Shown here in pieces: positions 8,082 through 15,954 of a DNA stretch of 43,968 nucleotides. The notes under the pieces are model-generated. The model made no database searches. It was not told the DNA's origin and saw only the letters and a program-made list of their open reading frames with translations. The stretch covers positions 1 to 43,968 of the forward strand of contig CAYGPQ010000033.1 in the NCBI GenBank assembly GCA_964351775.1, read 5' to 3'. The DNA comes from Kordia sp964351775 (GTDB lineage Bacteria > Bacteroidota > Bacteroidia > Flavobacteriales > Flavobacteriaceae). Position 1 is the stretch's first letter; the number at the start of each line of letters is the position of its first letter. The translations under genes and the position numbers were made by a program.

Positions 8082-8576
8082 TTAATCTTTGGGAGGAACA
8101 AGTGCTTTAATTAACCGGATTGTATCCGCTGCAATTACACGCATTTGCGCCTTTAATGTATCTCCTGAGGGAACATTCACTCCAGATTCAACCCAATTGC
8201 CTGCTGCATTCTCATTATAATTAATGCGATTATAGACACCGCCCTTTGCATCTTTTCGGACATGAAAATGAGTAGCGATTCCATTTACTCTTACAACGGT
8301 TACATGAATTCCTCCTGGTGCATTCCATTGCCATGTATTACCCGCGTATGGCCCTGCAAATCCCATTCCTTGCATCTGCTTTATACTTATACGCTTCATT
8401 TGTATGGTGTTTGTGTTGTTGCTCGTATGTAAAACTTCTTGCATTTTAAGTTGAACTGCAGCCTTTGGACGATTGTCTACAAACTGAAAAGCTTGTGAAT
8501 TGTCTTTCTTTTGGGCAACAGCATTTGCAACGGCTTCCGTTTTATATTTTTTAGATGTATCTGCGTGAATATTCAT
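8082..8576 (-). CDS. Small protein with 'FVDNRP' toxin/injection-cargo-type leader
   Basis: A 164-aa protein. The segment AFQFVDNRPKAAVQLKMQE (residues 29-47) resembles the FVDNRPEA-QRKLQE leader that recurs at the front of Bacteroidota proteins linked to DUF4157/eCIS-type toxins and cargo. That resemblance comes from memory of the motif and has not been searched. The C-terminal part (65-164) is a compact basic domain with His91, His103 and His105 (GGIHVTV and THFHVR) that I do not recognise; a small enzymatic or toxin domain is possible. It has no signal peptide. It stands alone between convergent genes. No injection-system structural gene is in the window, so it would be an orphan cargo. 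Confidence 0.6.
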   Translation of the reverse strand: MNIHADTSKKYKTEAVANAVAQKKDNSQAFQFVDNRPKAAVQLKMQEVLHTSNNTNTIQMKRISIKQMQGMGFAGPYAGNTWQWNAPGGIHVTVVRVNGIATHFHVRKDAKGGVYNRINYNENAAGNWVESGVNVPSGDTLKAQMRVIAADTIRLIKALVPPKD

Positions 8577-8745
8577 AATGGCTTAGATTTCCTATGAAAT
8601 ATACTTAATATCACGGAATTGATAAACGAAGTATTGTGCAAAAACACAGTCTGTCTACGAATTGTATACGCTTGGTTCTCAATTTATTTAAAAGTCTTGA
8701 TGAATATATATGAAATTTCCTTTACTAAAAAACATAGTTTATTTT

Positions 8746-10944
8746 CTATTCAATTATTCCATTATTGAAAATTTCCGGATGCAAAGTGAAATCTTTGTGT
8801 CCTGTTTGCCAAAAAGCAAACGATAGCATATCTTGAAGTTCTGTGTTGCGTTTTTCAGCACTTGCATCAAAGCCATGTCCGCTATTAAAATCTACATAAA
8901 ACAATATCGGCTTACCAGAACTGCTTGCATTGTGCATTCGTGCAACAAATTTCCCAGGTTGCCATGCTGGAACTCTGGTGTCCTTCATTCCTGCAGTTAA
9001 CAATAAGGCTGGATATTTTTTGCCCTCTTTTATATGGTGATACGCATCCATTTCTAGTAAGTATTCAAATTCGGAAGCATCTTTTACGGTTCCGTATTCT
9101 TTAATTCCGTTGAGTCCATTGGGTGTATTTTCAGAACGTAAGGTATTTAGTTTCCCAACTCTTATCATAGCCGCTGCATATAAATCTGGACGTTCTGTAA
9201 TGGCGCGACCAATTAAAATTCCGCCTGCACTCGAACTCCACGCCGCAATTTTACTCGGATTTGTATATTTTTCAGCTATTAAATATTCTGTACATGCTAT
9301 AAAATCTTTCCAGGTATTGGGTTTGGTCTTTTTAAAACCTGCTTTGTGCCACGTATCTCCTTTTTCTCCACCACCACGCACATGAGTTACTGCGTAGATG
9401 CCGCCTTTTTGAACCCATTCCATCATTAGGTTGCTCATTTCGGGAGTTAAGGTGAATCCGTAGGTTCCATAACCGTGCATTAATACATGATTCCGACCAT
9501 TTTTTTGACGATTCTTATGATAAATTAATGACATCGGAATTAATGTCCCATCATGCGAAGGCACTTCTATTTCTTCCACTGTAATAGCATCATAATTTGG
9601 TTGTGTTTGTGTTGGATAGATACTTTCTTCAGTAAATCTTTTTGTGGTTACATCGTACCTGTAGCGTGCATCTCGTGTGGTCCAACCACTAATTTCTATC
9701 CATAAATCGTCATAGTTTGCATCTTTTCCAATTAAATAAATGGCGCCCGCAGGTTTTGGAATTGGAATTTCTTCCACAACGCCCAATTGCAAACGGTATA
9801 GTTTTGAAGATACTCCATTTTTCGTTTTTACAAAAAAGAGCCCTTGTTGGGTAATGATAAAATCTGAAATGGTAGCGTTTGGATCTTCTTCCACTAAAAC
9901 CTCAGCGTTTCTCACATCAGGATTTTTGAGTGATGTTTTACACATTTTAAAGTTCGAAGCATCTTTTGCGGTCACAAAGTACATATCATCTTTATCAACA
10001 AAGAAATACGGAATTTTGTCTTCTTGTGTAAATAATGGCTTCCAGTGTATCTTTTCATCATATAAATTATCGTAAGCTGTATAGTAATATTCGTAGTAAG
10101 CGCTTGCGCCAGACACGTTACTGAATAAGTAGTTGTCATGCTGATTCTGCACAATGACTTCTGGAAAATCACCCGCATTCATGGCAATTTCAGGATTGTT
10201 TTTTTTAGAAAAATACACCTTTCGCTTGTTTGGATCGCTTCCCAAAGTGTATAAAACTGTTTCTATATTTTGTAGATATGCATCTGAATCGCTATCAATG
10301 TTTGGAATATATTCGTAGAAAAATCCGCTATTATCCGATAGCCAACGAACGCCGCCCAAATCTGCTGCCCAAGTGTTGTAGATAATTTGTGGATGCCTTT
10401 TTTTAGTTTTTAGATCTAAAATAATGATTTCTGAGATTTCTTCATCGTCTTTAGATAAGCTGATGACTATTTTAGTATTGTCCCAACTTGGGTTAAAATA
10501 GTTGATGTAGTAGTCGTTTTTTGATTGGTTTTTGTGCGTTTTTGGATCAAAAATTAATATTTCTTCTCCTTCAATTTGATGTCTGCAATACAGTTTTGCA
10601 ACTTCTTCTACGGTATTTTTTTTTAAGTAATAGTAATGATCGTCATTGGTAATGGTCAGTGCTGTAATAGCTACAGAAGTATTATTTGTGTCTGTTTCAA
10701 ACGTTTCGCGTCCAGATATATGTTGCAATATATTTTGTGCATACGCTGCTTCACTTTTGTACCAATTAAGAATTTTTGCATCTTTCAGGTTTTCAAGTGG
10801 TCTGTATGTATCCAAAATTGTTTTTCCGTGATATACTTCGGATGTGTTACTTTCTATATAGGTGGGTACTGCTCTTTGAAATTGATTTTCGGTAGAACAG
10901 CTCAGAAAGATGATACAAACAATACATAACACTTTTTTACTCAT
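8746..10944 (-). CDS. Prolyl oligopeptidase family (S9A) serine peptidase, lipoprotein
   Basis: A 732-aa peptidase with an SPII signal (MSKKVLCIVCIIFLS then Cys16). Residues about 40-450 form the N-terminal beta-propeller that restricts substrate size. The C-terminal alpha/beta-hydrolase domain has nucleophile Ser572 in WSSSAGGIL (the family usually has GGSNGG or GRSAGG), Asp655 in GMKDTRVPAWQPGK and His690 in NSGHGF. The expected activity is endoproteolytic cleavage of short peptides in the periplasm or at the outer membrane, often after Pro or basic residues; specificity cannot be told from sequence. It lies downstream of the double-glycine peptide gene on the same strand, with a hairpin between them. 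Confidence 0.92.
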   Translation of the reverse strand: MSKKVLCIVCIIFLSCSTENQFQRAVPTYIESNTSEVYHGKTILDTYRPLENLKDAKILNWYKSEAAYAQNILQHISGRETFETDTNNTSVAITALTITNDDHYYYLKKNTVEEVAKLYCRHQIEGEEILIFDPKTHKNQSKNDYYINYFNPSWDNTKIVISLSKDDEEISEIIILDLKTKKRHPQIIYNTWAADLGGVRWLSDNSGFFYEYIPNIDSDSDAYLQNIETVLYTLGSDPNKRKVYFSKKNNPEIAMNAGDFPEVIVQNQHDNYLFSNVSGASAYYEYYYTAYDNLYDEKIHWKPLFTQEDKIPYFFVDKDDMYFVTAKDASNFKMCKTSLKNPDVRNAEVLVEEDPNATISDFIITQQGLFFVKTKNGVSSKLYRLQLGVVEEIPIPKPAGAIYLIGKDANYDDLWIEISGWTTRDARYRYDVTTKRFTEESIYPTQTQPNYDAITVEEIEVPSHDGTLIPMSLIYHKNRQKNGRNHVLMHGYGTYGFTLTPEMSNLMMEWVQKGGIYAVTHVRGGGEKGDTWHKAGFKKTKPNTWKDFIACTEYLIAEKYTNPSKIAAWSSSAGGILIGRAITERPDLYAAAMIRVGKLNTLRSENTPNGLNGIKEYGTVKDASEFEYLLEMDAYHHIKEGKKYPALLLTAGMKDTRVPAWQPGKFVARMHNASSSGKPILFYVDFNSGHGFDASAEKRNTELQDMLSFAFWQTGHKDFTLHPEIFNNGIIE

Positions 10945-10961
10945 TATAGCTAGGAATTAAT

Positions 10962-10998
10962 AAAGTGCACAAGTCGTGGTAAAAGACTTGTACACTTT
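10962..10998 (-). terminator. Hairpin after the second peptide gene
   Basis: Two 14-nt arms (10962-10975 and 10985-10998) pair with a single mismatch around a 9-nt loop. It lies 20 nt after the stop of the minus-strand peptide gene and is followed on that strand by a short T/A-rich tail. It may be a terminator or an attenuator before the S9 peptidase. Confidence 0.6.
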
Positions 10999-11018
10999 TA
11001 GCACTCATAAAAATAATT

Positions 11019-11210
11019 TTAAAGAATTGCCATTTCATCTCGTACTTGTAATTGAAATTGAACTTGTACGTAGACTCGGGTATCTCCTGTCTTTGAGTTG
11101 GTACGTTTTGTTGTTCGTCCGCCTCCTAAAATTTTTTCTAGCTCTGTTACTTTTGCTATTTTAACTTTTGAAAGCTGCAATTTGTTTAGGGATTTAGTCT
11201 TGTTTCTCAT
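11019..11210 (-). CDS. Double-glycine leader peptide, Cys-free core (63 aa)
   Basis: A 63-aa peptide whose first 31 residues form a Bacteroidota natural-product leader. KLQLSKVKIAKVTELEKILGGG matches the pattern LxLxKxxIAxL...GG typical of precursors exported by C39 transporters. The core after the GG site (RTTKRTNSKTGDTRV onwards) is basic and rich in Thr/Ser and Gln, with no Cys, so no lanthionine can form within it. It has a TACATTTG -7 box just upstream and a hairpin after the stop, suggesting a single-gene transcript. No modification enzyme is beside it. The function of the mature peptide is unknown. Confidence 0.68.
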   Translation of the reverse strand: MRNKTKSLNKLQLSKVKIAKVTELEKILGGGRTTKRTNSKTGDTRVYVQVQFQLQVRDEMAIL

Positions 11211-11233
11211 ACTCTTTGTTTTAATGTTATACT

Positions 11234-11241
11234 CAAATGTA
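11234..11241 (-). promoter_or_regulatory. -7 box (TACATTTG) of the peptide gene
   Basis: On the minus strand the sequence reads TACATTTG, an exact match to the flavobacterial TAnnTTTG box, 23 nt before the ATG. TTTG/TTTGG sequences lie 15-21 nt further upstream and could serve as the -33 element. Confidence 0.5.
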
Positions 11242-11325
11242 TGAGATAATTACTATCAAATCCAAATGAAGTTATGAACTATTTATAAATTTTAAACAAA
11301 GGAAAAAATCATAATGTATTAAAAA

Positions 11326-13044
11326 TCAATTAGTTGAATTTTTAATTTTAGTTTTTAGTTGCCGCACAAAGAATGACGGCTTTATGCCTGTTTTCTTGTA
11401 AAAAGCTGCTGAAAACGACTGTTGTGTTTTAAATCCGCATTCTTCTGCAATGGCTTTTATGGTATATTCTCTAAATCGGGAATCGTTGGTAATGCGCTCT
11501 ATTGAATATTCTATTCTGAGTTGATTCAGGTAGTTTGCAAAATTTACTTGTTTGGTTTCATTGATCACTTTTGACAGATAAGTTCCGTTAGTATTCAGTT
11601 CTTTTGCCAATTGTGGTAAGGTGTATTTTTTCTTGACAAATTTATCAGTCGCTTCAAACTTCTTCAATTTGACTAAAATATCATTGACTAAATCTTCGGG
11701 CAATTCCTTTATTGTATTTTCAACATGAGGCGTTTCTTCGTGATTTTTTTCGGTAAGTTCTTTCTTTTTTTGTTGCACTTCTAATAGTTTGTGAAAGCGT
11801 TTTTTGTGAATGACTTGTTTTCGGAAGAAATAATAAATCGCGCCAGCAAACGCTAATAATAAAGATAGTAATATAATAATTGTAGTATCAGAGGTTGCAT
11901 TTTTTTCATTCAATGATTTAATAATTCTATCTTTTTCCTTTATTAGTACCTCAACATCGTAATCCTTTATATTTAAGATCAAGTCTTCATAACCTGCAGT
12001 AAAAATGTTACGAAACTTTATTTCTTGTTTTATGTAATAAAGATGTTTTTTCTCATCTTTAACTAATTCATAATGCTTCCTTAAATAGTCATAGGCTTCT
12101 AACAATTCTGGCAGTACATCTTTGGTAATTTCTAAGATAGAATCGACACTTCTAAAATGCTTTCTAGCTAACTTAGGATTATTCATTGCCGCATTACTTT
12201 TTCCGAGATATAAGTGTGCAAAAGCTAAGGAAGTTCTTTCGTTTTTGTTAGTAACAAATAATTCTTTTGCTCGCATCAAACTATCGTATGCAGTTGTATA
12301 CTTTTTTTTGAAATACAAGTTAATTCCTGAATTTAAAACAAAATAATTATAGCCATCATCATCGTTCGCAGCAATACTATTTTTCATTCCCTTATCAATA
12401 TAATAGGCAGCAGAGTCTAATTTTCCAGTATAAGTGAGCGAATGTGCAAGTGCAAATAATGCACGATTGTATTTTATGGGTGATTGTTTATTTTTATCTA
12501 TTTCTAAAAAATTGACATACTGTTTAAAGATCTTTTTAGCTTCCTCATGCCGTTTCGTTGTATTCTTTATCAAGCCAATATTAAAATTAATGGTTTCATA
12601 AAGCAAGGTGTTTTCTTGGGCGTAATGCAATGCTTCTATATAATTATTGAACGCTTTATTGTACTTGCCTTTTCGGTAATAATATCTTCCTTTTTGTTTG
12701 TAGCCTTCAGCTGGAAACTTCTCATTATTTTTTAAATCTTTTGTAATTAAAATGATACTATCCGAATATTTTAAACACTTTTCATCTAAAGGATCAAGGT
12801 AAAATTCTGTGTATTTAAAGTATGTCTTTGCTATTTCTAAGCTGTCTTTGCTTTGTGTTGCTTTTTGCAACTCATTTTTGAGTGTAGTACTATTTACGGA
12901 GTCAATTTTGATTGTTTCTAATGGTTGTTCTGCCCTATCAATAGTACTTTTTGGTGTAGCATTTTGTGCAATTAACTCACTACTAAAAAACAGCAATACG
13001 ACTATAAACATTAGGGTTCTGAAAGCTTTCTCTTTATCAATCAT
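11326..13044 (-). CDS. TPR-transmembrane-AraC family transcriptional regulator
   Basis: A 572-aa one-component regulator of a type common in flavobacteria. It has a signal peptide or first membrane helix (about 8-27, ending SSELIAQ), then about 300 residues of TPR-like helical repeats in the periplasm. A membrane helix with TTIIILLSLLLAFAGAIYYF (about 395-415) and a short Lys-rich linker follow, then a cytoplasmic AraC-type HTH domain (about 465-570) with LAKELNTNGTYLSKVINETK and IAEECGFKTQQSFSAAFYKKTG. The TPR region probably senses an envelope ligand or peptide and signals to the DNA-binding domain. It stands alone, next to the peptide gene; a regulatory link is possible but not shown. Confidence 0.9.
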   Translation of the reverse strand: MIDKEKAFRTLMFIVVLLFFSSELIAQNATPKSTIDRAEQPLETIKIDSVNSTTLKNELQKATQSKDSLEIAKTYFKYTEFYLDPLDEKCLKYSDSIILITKDLKNNEKFPAEGYKQKGRYYYRKGKYNKAFNNYIEALHYAQENTLLYETINFNIGLIKNTTKRHEEAKKIFKQYVNFLEIDKNKQSPIKYNRALFALAHSLTYTGKLDSAAYYIDKGMKNSIAANDDDGYNYFVLNSGINLYFKKKYTTAYDSLMRAKELFVTNKNERTSLAFAHLYLGKSNAAMNNPKLARKHFRSVDSILEITKDVLPELLEAYDYLRKHYELVKDEKKHLYYIKQEIKFRNIFTAGYEDLILNIKDYDVEVLIKEKDRIIKSLNEKNATSDTTIIILLSLLLAFAGAIYYFFRKQVIHKKRFHKLLEVQQKKKELTEKNHEETPHVENTIKELPEDLVNDILVKLKKFEATDKFVKKKYTLPQLAKELNTNGTYLSKVINETKQVNFANYLNQLRIEYSIERITNDSRFREYTIKAIAEECGFKTQQSFSAAFYKKTGIKPSFFVRQLKTKIKNSTN

Positions 13045-13486
13045 GGAAAATTAGTGGTTGCGATATATGGATCTTTTTAGTGTAAGATTTTTAACAATTT
13101 AAAGTTACTGAATTTTTGTAAGTATTTGTGAAAGATTTATAAATCATGAATACCTTCACTTGTTTTTAAGTAAACTTTCCACTTACATTTACAGTGTTGA
13201 AAAAGAATAACGATTCAAAAAGCACTGAAGTTTTTTTGGTTATTTAAAACTTCAAAATGAAGATCTAAAATTATTGGCTTCTGTAATACGAACTAGAGTT
13301 TTGCCGATTTCTTTGCACTGTATGACAGTTTTAAATATTTAGATCTAAAATACTTTTTTATAAGTATGGTTGTTGATTACCTGCTACTAGTTGCCCTACC
13401 AGCCGCTAGTAGCAATTCAACAAAGTATTTCAACAAAGTAATTCAAATGTATGAAAACCATTTTTGTTCAATTTTAAGTATTCAAG
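13045..13486. other. Gene-free region before the orphan ABC gene
   Basis: 442 nt between divergent genes. It holds an 8-bp inverted repeat (GCTACTAG 13383-13390 with CTAGTAGC 13406-13413) about 75 nt upstream of the ABC gene, and a repeated AGATCTAAAAT near 13261 and 13341. I found no remnant of a C39 peptidase domain that would extend the ABC protein upstream. Confidence 0.5.
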
Positions 13487-14650
13487 ATGATGAAATTTAA
13501 CTCGGTTATTTATTTTTTGATGCTGGCAATTTTAATTTTGTCCTTTGGAATCATTTATCAAATGATCCTTTCGGCAGCGATTGACGAAAATTCAGAAAAA
13601 TTTAATAAAAGACACCAATTTCGAATGAAATGGTTTTTAAATATCCTAAAACCCGATCATAAAACGATTGGATATAGTATTATTTTAGGATTGTGTGTTG
13701 CCATTTTGGGAATGAGTATTGCTGTTTTTGCACAACAATTGATTGATAAAATTTTACCTTCAAAAGACTTGAACATGCTCATTTTTAGCGTTATCACAGT
13801 TTCTATATTGTTATTGGTTAAAGTATACTTTACCACATTGCGCGATCATTTTTTGATTTCGCAAAGCAAAAACCTAAACAATCGTATCATTGATCGCTTC
13901 TATTCATCACTGCTAAGCTTACCTAAACCGTTTTTTGATACACAAAAAATTGGTGAATTAGTAGCAAGATTCAATGATACGCAACGCATTCAAAATGTAA
14001 TTAAAGTTGTTATCGGAAATGTAGTTACACATGCGTTAGTGTCTATTGTTTCCTTAGCGTTTTTATTTTATTATTCGTGGCAAATTGGCTTGATTGCTTC
14101 TATTAGTTTACCGTTCTATTTTCTGATAATTTATGGTTTTAATACAAAAATTATAAAAGCACAAAAAGAAATCATGCAAAGTAGCACTGATAGTGAGCGT
14201 AATTATATCAATTCACTTCAAAATATTTCAAGCATTAAAAACACCTATAAACAAAGTGTTTTTCAGAAAATGAACCAGCGCATGTATGGAAATTTTCAAG
14301 ATAAAGTATTTCTTCTTGGAAAAATAAATGTCCGATTGTCGTTGTGGTCAAGTGTATTTGGCGTACTATTTTTAATGAGCGTTTTAGTCTACACTTCGTG
14401 GCAAGTGTTTAGCGAAACCATGCTTATTGGGGAATTAACAGCCGTTTTGTGCATTGCAAGTTCATTACTTCCGTCCGTTGGAAGTTTAGCATTAGTAGCG
14501 ATTCCAGTAAACGAAGCACAAGTTGCACTTGACAGTATTCACGAATTTATTGCATTAGAAGAAGAAACGGAAGAAGCATTTGTAGCAGAAACAATTGAAA
14601 AGATACCCTTAGAAACTTTTCAGATGAATGAGGTTTCTGAACACATATAA
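13487..14650 (+). CDS. Orphan transmembrane domain of a peptide-exporting ABC transporter
   Basis: A 387-aa protein equal to the central membrane domain of a PCAT-type bacteriocin exporter. It has a lead helix (about 8-30), then the type-1 ABC exporter core from about 48 with KWFLNILKPDHKTIGY, AVFAQQLIDKILPSKD and FFDTQKIGELVARFND (the last being the conserved first cytoplasmic loop), and six membrane segments. Full-length relatives are about 700-750 aa, with an N-terminal C39 peptidase and a C-terminal ATPase. Both are missing: there is no Cys-peptidase motif, and the frame ends in EVSEHI just where the ATPase would start. No Walker A sequence follows in any frame. It is either a decayed exporter or a stand-alone subunit needing partners elsewhere. 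It is relevant to the two double-glycine peptides in the window. Confidence 0.85.
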   Translation: MMKFNSVIYFLMLAILILSFGIIYQMILSAAIDENSEKFNKRHQFRMKWFLNILKPDHKTIGYSIILGLCVAILGMSIAVFAQQLIDKILPSKDLNMLIFSVITVSILLLVKVYFTTLRDHFLISQSKNLNNRIIDRFYSSLLSLPKPFFDTQKIGELVARFNDTQRIQNVIKVVIGNVVTHALVSIVSLAFLFYYSWQIGLIASISLPFYFLIIYGFNTKIIKAQKEIMQSSTDSERNYINSLQNISSIKNTYKQSVFQKMNQRMYGNFQDKVFLLGKINVRLSLWSSVFGVLFLMSVLVYTSWQVFSETMLIGELTAVLCIASSLLPSVGSLALVAIPVNEAQVALDSIHEFIALEEETEEAFVAETIEKIPLETFQMNEVSEHI

Positions 14651-14671
14651 AGATTATAAAATAAAAAATAA

Positions 14672-14741
14672 AAAGCTGCTAATCACATCGTATCTATAGT
14701 TGGTTAGGATTCATAAAAAGTACACGTTTTTTAGCAGCTTT
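14672..14741 (+). repeat. 11-bp inverted repeat after the ABC gene
   Basis: AAAGCTGCTAA (14672-14682) and TTAGCAGCTTT (14731-14741) are exact complements separated by 48 nt. They begin 22 nt after the ABC stop. They could form a long-loop hairpin at the transcript end. Confidence 0.5.
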
Positions 14742-14756
14742 AAAAAATTTTAGAAT

Positions 14757-14950
14757 GGGAGTAAGAGCGCAACATATTATGTTAGATTTTTTTCATTAAG
14801 TTTTTAATTTTCATGCTCAAACATCTGGGAATCTGAGCAGAACGAAATGTGTTGCGTCTCTTTATTTTAGGGTTGGGGAACCTGATTAACTATTTTTTAG
14901 GGAGGCAAAGTGGTTTGGGTTGACAACCGCCACTTTGCTATTTTTTTTGA
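14757..14950 (+). ncRNA. Candidate structured non-coding RNA ending in a terminator
   Basis: The 371-nt gap between the ABC gene and the hydroxylase gene contains nested complementarity. AAGAG-CGCAACA (763-774 of this kb, i.e. 14763-14774) pairs with TGTTGCG-T-CTCTT (14850-14862, one bulge) and encloses a hairpin TGCTCA/TGAGCA (14814-14819 with 14834-14839). A small hairpin GGTT-GGGG-AACC (14871-14882) comes next, then a strong terminator. The long closing stem with a large bubble recalls 6S-type RNAs, but the identity is speculative and no -7 box is evident. It could also be a structured 3' UTR of the ABC gene. Confidence 0.35.
14905..14948 (+). terminator. Strong intrinsic terminator
   Basis: GCAAAGTGG (14905-14913) pairs with CCACTTTGC (14930-14938). 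An inner GGTT/AACC pair extends the stem, and a run of Ts (14941-14948) follows at once. It ends plus-strand transcription from the ABC gene or the candidate RNA. Confidence 0.85.
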
Positions 14951-15021
14951 TAGGTAATTTCTCTTTTAATTTTGCGATGAAAAGTGTTATTTGAAATATC
15001 TTTTTCAAAAGATTCCCTCAG

Positions 15022-15747
15022 TTAATTCTGAATACTTTTTAGCTTTTCCTCAAATTCAGCAATCATCACAGCAAATGCTGGATTTTGATGACCTTTAAGC
15101 TCTTCAATCATGCGTTGTATGGTTTCTGGCGATTCTTCTTTTTGTCCAATTGGAAAAAAACTTTCTTTAGGTGCTAAAGAAAAGAATAATTCATCCGACC
15201 AATCATTTCGGATACAATCAATGACCAAATGCACCCGATTGGTAGTTCCGTTATTTTCGACTCCATGTGGTAAATTTATATTTGTATACCAAGCTTCGCC
15301 TGCGCGCATTTGTAAACGTTCATCATTCAAAATAAAAAACACCTGTTCATTGGTCATGATAGGAATGTGTACTCTAAAAATTCCATCTTCATAACCACCA
15401 TTAAAATCAACATGTGTATTGACAATTTTTCCCGCTGGCAAATTCATCAATCGCACCGCTTCTTTTTCACATTGAAATGTCTGGATAACTTCTTGAAAAT
15501 ACACACACTCCTCCAAAATAACGGTATCTTTAAATCTACTTGCCTGATTTGGAGCTGCAACCGCCGTATCTAATCTTCCGTCAATAGAGCGAAGCGGTAA
15601 AATATAATTTTTCCCTGCATAATTAGTTGGCACATAGTTTTCCAAAAAAGGAAACTTCATACAGCGTTCTAAATCGTGTTGTAAAGCTGCAACCTTAAAA
15701 GTAAATGGAAATACTACATATCCTGTTTTTGGAACATTTGGCGTCAT
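15022..15747 (-). CDS. Aspartyl/asparaginyl beta-hydroxylase family dioxygenase
   Basis: A 241-aa Fe(II)/2-oxoglutarate dioxygenase of the AspH family. The metal-binding motif is His112-Val-Asp114 (NTHVDFNGG) with distal His161 in INLPHGVEN. Arg171 in NRVHLVIDC is placed to bind 2-oxoglutarate, and RVHIPIMTNEQVFF (from 125) is the typical core strand. There is no signal peptide, so it acts in the cytoplasm. Bacterial members hydroxylate Asp/Asn in proteins, peptides or free amino acids; the substrate here is unknown. It is a single gene, divergent from the PhoD phosphatase gene. A role in modifying one of the small peptides of the window is possible but only suggested by distance. Confidence 0.85.
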   Translation of the reverse strand: MTPNVPKTGYVVFPFTFKVAALQHDLERCMKFPFLENYVPTNYAGKNYILPLRSIDGRLDTAVAAPNQASRFKDTVILEECVYFQEVIQTFQCEKEAVRLMNLPAGKIVNTHVDFNGGYEDGIFRVHIPIMTNEQVFFILNDERLQMRAGEAWYTNINLPHGVENNGTTNRVHLVIDCIRNDWSDELFFSLAPKESFFPIGQKEESPETIQRMIEELKGHQNPAFAVMIAEFEEKLKSIQN

Positions 15748-15954
15748 AAAATTAAGTTTAGTATCTAAAGATCAAATCATGAATAAATAGAGGTTATGAA
15801 TCAGTTATAGTGCTAAAAATATAACTTATTTTGGAATCATTAATTCCAATCTTTAATTTATCAGCTAGAAAATTTATTATTTCAATTTATAACCTAGATT
15901 TAATCTTTATGAATATTTTTATGTTGAAATTTACATTCTAAATTAATTCGTATC

